Positions 15,598-24,360 of a stretch of 35,744 nucleotides of DNA are shown in pieces. Origin of the DNA: Candidatus Coatesiibacteriota bacterium (GTDB taxonomy: Bacteria; JAFGND01); contig JAFGND010000067.1 of NCBI GenBank assembly GCA_016927185.1, positions 1 to 35,744 of the forward strand. The letters are read 5' to 3'. Positions within the stretch are counted from its first letter, which is position 1; the number at the start of each line of letters is the position of its first letter. The position numbers and the translations under genes were made by a program. Under the pieces are notes generated by a model. It saw only the letters and a list, made by a program, of their open reading frames with translations, searched no databases and was not told where the DNA came from.

Positions 15598-16773
15598 ATG
15601 TCCTGTAATATTTTCGTATATTTGGTTTTACTTACAATCATAACTTATTCCTTTGCCGAAGTGGATTTCTCTAAATCTGGAACATTCGATTATGATTCGC
15701 TAACCGTATCTATACCTGGAGATGGTGAAACAATGAGTAATTCCATGATATATCATCCATGGGATAACGGTAAAGTACCGGATCAGGCTAAACCATGTCC
15801 CATAGTGGTTTTCGGACATGGATGGCAAATGCCTATAGACAGGTATAACAGTTATGCAAGACATCTTGCCACATGGGGATATATCGTCGTTTTACCCACA
15901 TTTTCCAATCCGGTTGTGAATCCTGAGCATGAAAGACGCTCCAGATGTCTCATTGCTGCAGCAAGATATATAGTAAATCTTAATAACCAGTCTAGCAGCA
16001 GATTATTCAATGCAGTAGATACAGACAACTGGGGATTTGCTGGTCACAGTCTTGGTGGTTCACTTTCTTTGCTTGCAGCATCACTTTATGGAGTCCAGCT
16101 AAGGGATTCGCTTCATGCAGTTGTTTCTTTCAGCGGACCCAAAACAACTCCGGATACCCAGGAAGAGAACATTTTATGTGCAAAGATGATTCTGGGCGGG
16201 ACAAAAGACAAGATATGCGACTGGATTCAGATGAGAGCTGATATGTGGGACAAAGCAAAGAAACCTGGTGTTTTCGCTATTATTAAAGGTGCAAATCATA
16301 ACCAGTTCATGGATTATTCCACTCCACTGGAGGACATCTTTGATGGAAAGGCAGACATAAACAGGTTATTGCAGCTGAAACTTGCAAGAAGACATATGAC
16401 AGCTTATATTGAACGATACCTTAAGAATGATAAATCCAAATGGAATTACAGCTTTTGCTATGGAGATTCCATGAAAGGAAGCAGCTATATGGATACTGTC
16501 GAAACAAGGGAAGACGAGATGGGCTTCAGAATGAATCTCATGGCAAAGTTATTGCCTGACAGGGATTTTTCGGTTTCTCCAAATCCAGTAAAATATAGTT
16601 GCAATTTCAAGGGATTTTACGGGAAGGTTTACATCTATGACTCAATGGGGAAACTTGTTGATATTCATTCCACAAAGACTTCCTGGATACCTGACAGGAA
16701 ACTCAAAAATGGAGTCTATATAGCAAGTTCTGAAAACGGGAAAAGCAAGATCTTGATTATTCTGAGAGATTAA
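15598..16773 (+). CDS. Exported alpha/beta hydrolase with Por-type sorting domain
   Basis: A signal peptide (about 1-20, ending TYSFA) is followed by an alpha/beta-hydrolase domain with an oxyanion region VVFGHGWQ, the nucleophile elbow GHSLGG (Ser151) and a probable catalytic His234 in GANHNQF. Asp204 or Asp208 in GGTKDKICD may complete the triad. The overall pattern resembles the chlorophyllase/PAF-acetylhydrolase/cutinase-like dienelactone hydrolase group, so an ester of a lipid or polymer is a reasonable substrate guess. Residues from about 314 (FSVSPNPVKYS... to KSKILIILRD) form a C-terminal sorting domain of the kind recognised by type IX secretion. The ATG has GGGAGGAAG upstream. The gene is transcribed alone and converges on the zinc-finger/propeller gene 22 bases away. 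Confidence 0.85.
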   Translation: MSCNIFVYLVLLTIITYSFAEVDFSKSGTFDYDSLTVSIPGDGETMSNSMIYHPWDNGKVPDQAKPCPIVVFGHGWQMPIDRYNSYARHLATWGYIVVLPTFSNPVVNPEHERRSRCLIAAARYIVNLNNQSSSRLFNAVDTDNWGFAGHSLGGSLSLLAASLYGVQLRDSLHAVVSFSGPKTTPDTQEENILCAKMILGGTKDKICDWIQMRADMWDKAKKPGVFAIIKGANHNQFMDYSTPLEDIFDGKADINRLLQLKLARRHMTAYIERYLKNDKSKWNYSFCYGDSMKGSSYMDTVETREDEMGFRMNLMAKLLPDRDFSVSPNPVKYSCNFKGFYGKVYIYDSMGKLVDIHSTKTSWIPDRKLKNGVYIASSENGKSKILIILRD

Positions 16774-16795
16774 TTAAACCTCTTTCAGGCAATTG

Positions 16796-19036
16796 CTATT
16801 TTATCTTCCAGATAATTATACTGCCATCCTTGCCAGCTGAAAACAGCCTTGTTTCATCTTTTGTCAGGCAGAATGAATCAATATATGTAGAATGTCCTGT
16901 CATTGAATGAAGGAGATGAAATACTGGACTTGTTTCAAACAATAATATGTCTCCCTTCTCGAAACCTGCAAAGAAACTCCTGTCCTTCAGGAATTTGAAG
17001 CAGGTTGCAGAACCAGACTGTGAAATGAAAGTATGAATTTTCTTGCCTGAAGCTGTTTCGTATAAAATGAAACCTTCGTCAATAGAAACAAGAAGTAGCT
17101 GTCCATCATCAGAAAAAGTTACAGGGCTGTTACCTTTCAAGGTGGCAATGGTTTTCTGGGTAGTAAAATCAACAAGCATGACTTTGTCACTTTCTTCAGT
17201 ATATGCAAAATAGTGATTGTCATTTGAAAAGGTTGCTGAATAAGTATAAAGCATATTCAGTTCTTCCCAGAAGGTATAATTCTGCATTTTTATATTGGTT
17301 ATATTTATTTCCCTTGCTGTTTCAAGATCAATAATAGTTGTAGGTTCAGGAATGCCTTCCCCTGGCTCTCTTGTTCTTTCTCTCAGAACTGCATATTTTT
17401 CATCAGGTGACATTGTTATAACTTCTTTTTTAGGAATTTCCTTCAATGTCCTTCCAGAAGCCATTTCTATTATCCTTGCATCTCTAGTTGTCTCGTCAAA
17501 ACCTATGAAATTCATTATAATCTTCTTTTTGTCAGAAAGTATTTTTATGTAATTATAGAAATTGCCTTCTTTTGTCTCGAATACTGGTGTTACATTATTT
17601 CTTCCTGACACAAGTTCAGCAGATTCAAGGACGATTCTCTGTAATGTATCCTGTACGACAGCTGCCATATAGCATTCCTCGCCAAAGAATCTTACATCAC
17701 CATTACTTGCCTCCTGGTATTTCTTCAACATCTTGTCATTTTCAGTATCCCACAATACAAGATCCCAGTATTCAGAACCTTCCTGATACACATGAATAGA
17801 AGAAGTGAGGTATTTACCGGAATCAGAAATGTTTATCTTGTTAACTCCTCCTATTGAGACTCCCCAGTAGCTTTTCAGGAATCTTGCATCCTGTACAGTC
17901 TTCTGTTCTGCATTCCATATGCTTATCTCATAATCAGACACGGTAGCTATCTTGTTGTTGTTTATGAAAGCCAGCTTGTCCGGATTATCATTGTTTCCTG
18001 GAAGGGATTTATGTATTTTCCATGTTCTTGTGTCCCAGATGTTTATAACGCCATAACTTGATGGGGTAGCCATAAGCAAGCCATTTTCAGAAAAACATAT
18101 ATCTCCCATATCGCTTCCATATTGACTTTCAACATCAGAATCAAGCTTCCTGTCATTCTTTCCCTTGCCTATATCCCATATATAGAGCTGATTAGTGATA
18201 ACTCCATCTGCATTGTAAAACATACCTATTGTCAGTATTTTTTTTAATGGCAAGAATGCGTATGAATTAACCCAGAATCCTTCTTCTCCCCTTATATTCT
18301 GTTCAGGTTTTATTGTCTTGTCATGCTCCAAGTCATAAATCATTATTTCATAATCATTCCTTATATCAGTACAGGCAAGAAGCTTGTTATCATCTGAGAA
18401 TGCAAAAGGAGATGAGCCCTTTAGTTTCATGATTTGCCTTTTGCTGGCAATTTCCCATATAATGAATGTCGAATCTTCTTGTGAATACACAAAGAATTTC
18501 TCATCCCTTGAAAATCCTGTTCCATTATTACTGTAACCATAATAGCTACTCCTGAAAGTATGAATGGCATTTCCTGTTTCTATATCCCATAAGGCAGCAC
18601 TTGAAGCAATATATCTATTTCTTGGTGATATAAGAAGAGGATTTGTAAATTCAGAATTCTCCACCTGTCCATCCAGTTTCCTGTAAACAGACAAATCATG
18701 AAGTCTTGCAATAATTATTGTCTTTTCTGTTGTATCCCTGTATGCAATGATACTTCCATCACTTGATACGGTAAGATAAAGATATCTGTCATTAATTCTT
18801 GTTCTTCTTATCAAGCCTGTCTTTGTGTCATAACCGCAATCCATGCAATACCTGAAAGCTGGATTTGAATCATTCCCGGTTGTACCTTTGCAGCATGAAA
18901 AGTGAGTATCATCAGATTTTTCAAAACTGCAATTCCTGCATTTCCTCTCATTATCATTGTTTGCGAAATTGCACAAGGGACAATACCAGGCATATATGTA
19001 GCTTATCCACAACAAGAGTACAATAATATATCTCAT
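16796..19036 (-). CDS. Exported RanBP2-type zinc finger plus WD40-like propeller protein
   Basis: The 746-residue protein starts with a hydrophobic signal segment (1-16, MRYIIVLLLWISYIYA). Immediately after comes a textbook RanBP2 finger, W-x-C-x2-C-x3-N-x6-C-x2-C (Trp17, Cys19, Cys22, Asn26, Cys33, Cys36), then a second Cys cluster (Cys48-49, Cys64, Cys67). The rest is many WD40-like blades with repeated IWDI, LWDT and TFSDD units, ending TGHSTYIDSFCLTKDETRLFSAGKDGSIIIWKIK-like text (shown only in part: GKDGSIIIWKI). It should fold into one or two propellers and bind proteins. No enzyme motif is seen. ATG 19036 has GGAGG six bases upstream, so the first five codons of the longer frame are left out. 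It has no sorting domain, unlike its neighbours. Confidence 0.78.
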   Translation of the reverse strand: MRYIIVLLLWISYIYAWYCPLCNFANNDNERKCRNCSFEKSDDTHFSCCKGTTGNDSNPAFRYCMDCGYDTKTGLIRRTRINDRYLYLTVSSDGSIIAYRDTTEKTIIIARLHDLSVYRKLDGQVENSEFTNPLLISPRNRYIASSAALWDIETGNAIHTFRSSYYGYSNNGTGFSRDEKFFVYSQEDSTFIIWEIASKRQIMKLKGSSPFAFSDDNKLLACTDIRNDYEIMIYDLEHDKTIKPEQNIRGEEGFWVNSYAFLPLKKILTIGMFYNADGVITNQLYIWDIGKGKNDRKLDSDVESQYGSDMGDICFSENGLLMATPSSYGVINIWDTRTWKIHKSLPGNNDNPDKLAFINNNKIATVSDYEISIWNAEQKTVQDARFLKSYWGVSIGGVNKINISDSGKYLTSSIHVYQEGSEYWDLVLWDTENDKMLKKYQEASNGDVRFFGEECYMAAVVQDTLQRIVLESAELVSGRNNVTPVFETKEGNFYNYIKILSDKKKIIMNFIGFDETTRDARIIEMASGRTLKEIPKKEVITMSPDEKYAVLRERTREPGEGIPEPTTIIDLETAREINITNIKMQNYTFWEELNMLYTYSATFSNDNHYFAYTEESDKVMLVDFTTQKTIATLKGNSPVTFSDDGQLLLVSIDEGFILYETASGKKIHTFISQSGSATCFKFLKDRSFFAGFEKGDILLFETSPVFHLLHSMTGHSTYIDSFCLTKDETRLFSAGKDGSIIIWKIK

Positions 19037-19393
19037 TTTTCCTCCATACATTTCTTGCTCAAGATTTAACTAACATCTAAGATGTCAAGCATGAAGTATT
19101 AATTTCTTTTTTATTGAAATCAATCATTAATTTAAAAAATTCTGGAAATGAAAATCATGGAAAATATTATCATCACTGCATTTCTATGAAACACAGGCAA
19201 GTATTTCAAAATAAAACTTCCTGTCCTCTTTTTTTTCTTTATGTTTTTTCTTGACAGAAAGAAAGATAATATTACCATATAAATCAGAAGGCATAGCCTT
19301 GAAACAAGGAGGTATGACAGCTTTCCGAATATTCTTATAATTTCTTGTATATCAATAAGTTAGAACGATAATAAAAATAAGAAGGAGGGTACT
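19037..19393. other. Divergent intergenic region with leader and promoter
   Basis: The 357 bases are AT-rich with T and A runs. One plus-strand promoter candidate is listed separately. An eight-codon frame (MTAFRIFL) begins at 19314 directly against AAGGAGGT; the spacing is too short for me to call a leader peptide. I see no stable RNA. Confidence 0.4.
19314..19341 (+). promoter_or_regulatory. Candidate sigma-70-type promoter for the PQQ propeller gene
   Basis: ATGACA (19314-19319) and a perfect TATAAT (19336-19341) are separated by 16 bases. The start point would be near 19348, about 45 bases before the ATG at 19394. Major sigma consensus may differ in this phylum, so this is moderate evidence. 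Confidence 0.42.
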
Positions 19394-20932
19394 ATGAAAG
19401 CCATAATATTTATCATGATTCTGCTTTTATGCAGTCTGCTTTTCGCTACTCCAGGCGATCTTCTATGGAGATATAAATCACCAAGTCAGATATGGACTCT
19501 GGTTTGCTCGTCCAATGACAAAGTTCATTTCAGCAGTGGTAATTATCTCTATACTCTTGAAGCAGATGATGGGGCATTCAGATGGAGATATCAAGCTGGA
19601 GGAACTGTTGCTCATCCTGTAGTTTTTGGACATATGGTTCTTGTTGGAAGCTATGATAACAGCCTTTATGTTCTTGATGCAAGTGATGGTTATCTTATAT
19701 TCAAATATACTACTGGTGGAGATGTAAATGCCCCTCCATGCGTATACGATAACATTGCATATTTCGGTAGCAGTGATACATACTTGTATGCAGTAGATAC
19801 GAATGATGGCAGATTAATATGGAGATACAAAACAGGTGGAGCAATCCTGGGTTCAGGAACCTGCTATTCCAATGGACTGGTTTTCGTAGGAAGCAGAGAC
19901 ACTTATTTTTATGCAGTAAACTCCATTAATGGAGAACTGGAATGGAGATTCAAGACTGGAAACCAGATAGAGACAACTCCTCATGCGAAATATGGTGTTG
20001 TATATTTCGGTAGTGATGACAATAATATATATGCAATTGAATGCGAAACAGGGAAGCTTCTCTGGACTTATCATGCAGGAGGAGGTTGCTCTGATCCCTA
20101 TGTTCTTTATAATAATCTCTACATTGGCTGTCTAAACAGATATATGTATGCATTGAATATTGATGATGGAAGTGAAAGATGGAAGTACCTTACAGGAAGC
20201 GAAGTACGTTCCTCACCATGCGCTACTGATAGTGTCGCATATGTTGGAAGCAGCGATACTTATTTTTATGCTTTCAATACTGCAACTGGAAATCCAAAAT
20301 GGACATACAAGACAGGAGGCGTAGTAACTTCTTCACCATGCGTACTGAAAGGTAATGTTTATATAGGTAGTAATGACACATATCTTTATGCTTTCGATGT
20401 AGGAGATCCAAGGATAAGAGTGACTTCACCAAACGGAGGAGAAAGTTGGGAAGTAGGCTCATCTCATCAGATAAAATGGGTTTCAACTGAGATTGATTCT
20501 GTAGTAATCGAATACTCAACAAACAATGGAAATGACTGGCTATTCGTTGCAAGATTCACAGATGAATATGAGAATTATAACTGGACAATACCCAATACTC
20601 CATCAGAAGAATGTCTTGTAAGGATTTCAGACAGGAGTGGAAACCCACAGGATGCAAGCGATAACTTATTCACGATTTACAGAACAACTGGATTTGAAGA
20701 TGGTAAAACCACAAGAAAAATGCCAGTCAAATTCAATGCATCTCCAAATCCATTCAGCAATTCGCTTCAATTGAATCTGCCGGCAAAAGCCTCAGTATAT
20801 TCGCTTTCTGGTCAGTTTATTTCCTCAATTGGAAAGGGAAATCATATAATAAACACAGATAAATGGAACTCAGGGATTTATATCATCAAATGTGGCAACG
20901 AATACAAAAGAGTGATAAAAATAAGCGAATAG
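19394..20932 (+). CDS. Exported PQQ-type beta-propeller with sorting domain
   Basis: After a signal peptide (1-18, ending LLFA) about eight blades of 39-41 residues follow. Each has the pattern LYAxDxxDGxxxWxYxTGGxVxSSP typical of BamB/PQQ-type propellers, without the active-site residues of a quinoprotein dehydrogenase being evident. Residues about 340-430 form a Kre9/KNH-like domain (SPNGGESW, HQIKW, VEYSTNNGNDW-like text, WTIPNT, VRISD). A C-terminal type IX sorting domain (FNASPNPFSNS...GIYIIKCG) closes the 512-residue chain. It is probably a surface scaffold or binding protein. AAGGAGGG precedes the ATG. The strong near-identity of neighbouring blades also makes 120-bp direct repeats in the DNA. 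The next exported gene follows 40 bases later. Confidence 0.85.
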   Translation: MKAIIFIMILLLCSLLFATPGDLLWRYKSPSQIWTLVCSSNDKVHFSSGNYLYTLEADDGAFRWRYQAGGTVAHPVVFGHMVLVGSYDNSLYVLDASDGYLIFKYTTGGDVNAPPCVYDNIAYFGSSDTYLYAVDTNDGRLIWRYKTGGAILGSGTCYSNGLVFVGSRDTYFYAVNSINGELEWRFKTGNQIETTPHAKYGVVYFGSDDNNIYAIECETGKLLWTYHAGGGCSDPYVLYNNLYIGCLNRYMYALNIDDGSERWKYLTGSEVRSSPCATDSVAYVGSSDTYFYAFNTATGNPKWTYKTGGVVTSSPCVLKGNVYIGSNDTYLYAFDVGDPRIRVTSPNGGESWEVGSSHQIKWVSTEIDSVVIEYSTNNGNDWLFVARFTDEYENYNWTIPNTPSEECLVRISDRSGNPQDASDNLFTIYRTTGFEDGKTTRKMPVKFNASPNPFSNSLQLNLPAKASVYSLSGQFISSIGKGNHIINTDKWNSGIYIIKCGNEYKRVIKISE

Positions 20933-20937
20933 AATGA

Positions 20938-20964
20938 TCTCCTGCAAGAAAAACTTGCAGGAGA
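20938..20964 (+). promoter_or_regulatory. Hairpin enclosing the ribosome site of the next gene
   Basis: A perfect 11-bp stem (TCTCCTGCAAG at 20938-20948 with 20954-20964) has an AAAAA loop. The right arm contains GCAGGAG, the probable Shine-Dalgarno site of the ATG at 20973. No T run follows, so it is not a standard terminator. It may damp translation of the second gene or stabilise the upstream mRNA end. Confidence 0.55.
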
Positions 20965-20972
20965 TAAAATCA

Positions 20973-22415
20973 ATGAAGATACTTCATTTTTTGATTATAA
21001 TTCTTCTCTTCAAGGCTTCTTATGCATGGGAGCTGCAGTTCGGATCAGATACTTTGTATGATGAAGGAAGAGCTTCATGCAAGACATCAGACAATGGTTA
21101 TATAATAACAGGATCTTCAGGGAATTTCCTTAATGCAGAGCTTGACCTGTACATGCTTAAATTAAATGGCAATGGAGAGCTGCAGTGGGAGAAAAGAATT
21201 GGTGGCGAACTTGAGGAAAGAGGCTGGACAATAACTGCAACAACAGATGGTAATTTCATAATATCAGGTCTTACAAAATCAAAAGGTCATGGCTCAAGTG
21301 ACTTTTATACTATCATGATGGATCTGAGAGGAAACATTATTTTCGAAAAAACATATGGTTCTGAGGAATATGAAAGATGCTATTCAATAACTAATGTATC
21401 AGATGATGGCTTCATAATGAATGGCGTCAAGGGAACAGGATATGTTTATGTAGTGAGAATAGACAAAGAAGGATCCGTATTATGGGAAAAGACATACGGT
21501 CCTCAGGATGAATTCAATTACGGTAGATTTACAATAGAGACTTCTGATGGAGGTTTCATAAATTGCGGTGCTGCAAATCACTATTCATCATCTCATGGTG
21601 ATGCATACATTTTCAAGACTGACAGGAATGGCAATCTCTTATGGGAAAAATTCTTAGGTGGAGACCAATGGGATAATGCCTTGTGTGTAAGGCAAACAAG
21701 GGATAATTGTTATATCGCAGGAGGTTATACATTCTCATTCGGTTCTGGAAATGGAGATTTTTATGTAATAAAGATGGATTCTTCTGGAAATGCAATATGG
21801 GAGAAAACATATGGAGGTGAAAAAGGAGAAATCTCGAATTCCCTTGTTCTGACAGAGGATGGTGGTTTCATAATGTGCGGATATACAGAGAGTTATGGAA
21901 AAGGGGGAGAAGACGCATTCGTTGTAAAAGCTGATTCATCAGGAAATCTGGTATGGCAGAAAACTTTCGGAGATACTCTTGATGACTGGTTTCACAATGT
22001 TTTCAAGGAAAGCGATAATGTTTATACACTAACTGGAATTACTAACTATGTCAAGAACAGTGATGCAACTGGTGATGTATTCTTTGTTAAGATAGACGGG
22101 AATGGAAGCATGATAAATGAAAGAAGGATAATAACCAGAAGAAAGATTCATCCTTGCAGTTTCCCGAATCCTTTCACAGATAAAACTTACATAAGATTTC
22201 ATCTGCTTTCATACGGAAAAGTCACTGTTACCATATATGATATCACTGGTAAATTTGTTGCAAAATTATGTGACAAATATATGGATAAAGGAAGTCATGA
22301 TATTATATGGAATGGCAAGGATTTCAGGAAAAATGAAGCAGGAAATGGTATATATTTTTATGAAATAATCACAAACTTGAAGCATGAATCAGGAAAAATC
22401 CTTCACTTTAAATAA
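20973..22415 (+). CDS. Exported repeat protein with FlgD-like sorting domain
   Basis: The frame is open from 20934, but ATG 20973 gives a clean signal peptide (MKILHFLIIILLFKASYA) and lies nine bases after AGGAG, so 480 residues are predicted. The body has about seven repeats of roughly 50 residues built on WEKTYGG, ETSDGGFI, CGYTESYGKGGEDAF and KADSSGN. These are common in secreted proteins of FCB-type bacteria and are likely to form a propeller. A C-terminal FlgD-Ig-like type IX sorting domain starts near 398 (FPNPFTDKTYIRF, VTIYDITGKFV, NGIYFYEI). No enzymatic motif is visible. Its last 13 bases overlap the convergent pgpA. Confidence 0.82.
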   Translation: MKILHFLIIILLFKASYAWELQFGSDTLYDEGRASCKTSDNGYIITGSSGNFLNAELDLYMLKLNGNGELQWEKRIGGELEERGWTITATTDGNFIISGLTKSKGHGSSDFYTIMMDLRGNIIFEKTYGSEEYERCYSITNVSDDGFIMNGVKGTGYVYVVRIDKEGSVLWEKTYGPQDEFNYGRFTIETSDGGFINCGAANHYSSSHGDAYIFKTDRNGNLLWEKFLGGDQWDNALCVRQTRDNCYIAGGYTFSFGSGNGDFYVIKMDSSGNAIWEKTYGGEKGEISNSLVLTEDGGFIMCGYTESYGKGGEDAFVVKADSSGNLVWQKTFGDTLDDWFHNVFKESDNVYTLTGITNYVKNSDATGDVFFVKIDGNGSMINERRIITRRKIHPCSFPNPFTDKTYIRFHLLSYGKVTVTIYDITGKFVAKLCDKYMDKGSHDIIWNGKDFRKNEAGNGIYFYEIITNLKHESGKILHFK

Positions 22416-22918
22416 TCTATTAATATTATTATTCCTGAAAAAGACTTGAAAATACTTGAATTGATAAGCACTCTCAGTATCAGATTTGCATATACTCCTG
22501 CAAACAAATCATCACACATTATTCCAAGACCACCAGGAAGATTTTGTGCCTGAAATGCTGGGAATGGCTTTATTATATCAAGAAGCCTGAACAATATAAA
22601 TCCAGTGACAATAACAGGTATTGTCTTTGGAAGGAACAGATATGTTACTGCCATCCCCAGAACCTCATCGATAACTATTATCTGAGGATCCTTGTCATTC
22701 AACGATCTGGCAGCTATCCATGAGAAGACTGTTCCAAGTATGAATAAAATGCATGTTATAACAAGTAAATTGAATTCAGCATTGCTTTCATCACCTGCTC
22801 TTGGATTATATAGTATCAGATACAGAATTGATGCTGAAAGAGAACCGAAAGTTCCTGGAGCAACTTTTATATATCCAATTCCAAAAAAGGTTGAGAAGAT
22901 GAGAGATAAGTATTTCAC
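22403..22918 (-). CDS. pgpA: Phosphatidylglycerophosphatase A
   Basis: The 171-residue membrane enzyme dephosphorylates phosphatidylglycerophosphate to phosphatidylglycerol. Family motifs are all present: GIGYIKVAPGTFGSL at the start, VIDEVLGM in the middle, FRLLDIIKPFPA, and GGLGIMCDDLFAGVYAN near the end, whose acidic residues bind metal. Four hydrophobic segments fit the family topology. Translation starts at GTG 22918, which overlaps the TGA of gatB in GTGA, so it is coupled to that gene. It is the last gene of the seven-gene operon beginning at 30037. Confidence 0.92.
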   Translation of the reverse strand: MKYLSLIFSTFFGIGYIKVAPGTFGSLSASILYLILYNPRAGDESNAEFNLLVITCILFILGTVFSWIAARSLNDKDPQIIVIDEVLGMAVTYLFLPKTIPVIVTGFILFRLLDIIKPFPAFQAQNLPGGLGIMCDDLFAGVYANLILRVLINSSIFKSFSGIIILIDYLK

Positions 22919-24360
22919 TTCAGACTTGAGAGGTATTCTTTCAGGAGCTCATCAATTATTGAAGGATCAGCCTTCCCTTTAGTTGCTTTCATTACCTGAC
23001 CAATGAAAAAACCATATACTGCTTCTTTTCCTGAAATGTATTGTTCCTTGACTTTCGGATTCCCTTCTACTGCGTTAATGACAAGTTCTCTTATGAAAGA
23101 TTTGTCACTAATTTGCTTGAGTCCTTTTTCTTCGACAATTTCCTTTGCTTTCTTGCCAGTTTCAGCCATCAGTGGAAGTATCTCCTTGCCAGTTGCTTGT
23201 GAAATCTCTCCCCTGCATGCAAGTTCTACTAGTTCCACAAGATCAGCTGGACCTATTGCGGGATTCCTGATATCAAGATTTTTCTCTTTTATTACCCTCA
23301 GATATTCTACAAGAAGCCAGTTAGCCAGTTCTTTTTTATATTCTGTAATTGCAGCTCCTTCCACGTAGAACTGAGACAATTGCTTGCTTGCGAGTAATTC
23401 ACTCGAAATATAGTCACTTAGATTATATTCCCTTTTGAAAGTCTCCTCTATTTCCGATGGAAGAGCTGGCATATTCTCTTTCACTATCTTCTTCAGCTCA
23501 TCTGATATCCTTACTGGAATGAGATCCGGTTCAGGAAAATAGCGATAATCTTCAGCTTTTTCCTTTCTTCTTAGTAGTCTGGTTTCAGAAATCCTCTCAT
23601 CCCATGTTCTTGTTTCCTTGAATATCATTTCCCCTTTCTCTAGCATATCTATCTGCCTTTGCGCTTCATAATCAATTGCCTTTCTGACATTGGAAAATGA
23701 ATTCATGTTTTTTATCTCTACTATTACACCATGTTCCTTTTCATTCCTTGCCACATCAATATTCACGTCACATCTTAATGCTCCTTTTTCCATATCTCCT
23801 GAACATACTTCAAGGTATTCAAGAAGTTGCTTTAACTTGTTCAGAAAAAGATATGCTTCCTCTCCAGAATGCAAATCTGGTTCAGTGACTATTTCAACCA
23901 GGGGAATTCCTCCCCTGTTGTAATCAATGTATGAAATTCCCTCGTCTTGCTCATTCTCAGGATGAAAATTTTTTCCGGCATCCTCTTCAAGATGAATCCT
24001 CCTTATCCTCACTTCAAAATGCTCTCCTTTATCTCTTGGCACTTTCAATTTTCCATCGGTGCAGATCGGATTCTCGTATTGAGTTATCTGATAACCCTTT
24101 GGCAGATCCGGATAGAAGTAATTTTTCCTTGCAAAATAAGCAATTTCCTCTATCCTGGATTTTGTTGCAAATCCAAGTTTCAATGCATGTTCCAGAGCCT
24201 TCTCATTAGGTACAGGAAGAATTCCCGGATAACCAAGACATACAGGACAGATGTTCCTGTTAGGGATGTCTCCATAATTGTTTGGGCATCTACAGAACAT
24301 CTTGCTTTCAGTAAGAAGCTGAGCATGAATTTCAAGACCTATGGTTATAATGAACTCCAT
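22915..24360 (-). CDS. gatB: Asp/Glu-tRNA amidotransferase subunit B
   Basis: The 481-residue protein is full length for GatB, which with GatA and GatC converts mischarged Glu-tRNA(Gln) or Asp-tRNA(Asn) to the amide form. The N-terminal kinase domain shows GLEIHAQLLTESKMFCRC and NICPVCLGYPG (zinc Cys pairs), then DYNRGGIPLVEIVTEPD. The C-terminal YqeY-like tail domain ends IDELLKEYL. The ATG at 24360 overlaps the rmuC stop by one base (TGATG). gatA and gatC are not in the window, so the complex is encoded at more than one locus. Confidence 0.96.
   Translation of the reverse strand: MEFIITIGLEIHAQLLTESKMFCRCPNNYGDIPNRNICPVCLGYPGILPVPNEKALEHALKLGFATKSRIEEIAYFARKNYFYPDLPKGYQITQYENPICTDGKLKVPRDKGEHFEVRIRRIHLEEDAGKNFHPENEQDEGISYIDYNRGGIPLVEIVTEPDLHSGEEAYLFLNKLKQLLEYLEVCSGDMEKGALRCDVNIDVARNEKEHGVIVEIKNMNSFSNVRKAIDYEAQRQIDMLEKGEMIFKETRTWDERISETRLLRRKEKAEDYRYFPEPDLIPVRISDELKKIVKENMPALPSEIEETFKREYNLSDYISSELLASKQLSQFYVEGAAITEYKKELANWLLVEYLRVIKEKNLDIRNPAIGPADLVELVELACRGEISQATGKEILPLMAETGKKAKEIVEEKGLKQISDKSFIRELVINAVEGNPKVKEQYISGKEAVYGFFIGQVMKATKGKADPSIIDELLKEYLSSLK

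Noticed and set aside
19314-19340. Eight-codon leader peptide MTAFRIFL before the PQQ propeller gene
   Set aside because: The Shine-Dalgarno sequence abuts the ATG with no spacer and there is no repeated regulatory codon or attenuator.
19540-20400. About 120-bp direct repeats that could suggest a repeat array
   Set aside because: They are the codons of consecutive propeller blades in one open frame, not CRISPR or a tandem DNA element.
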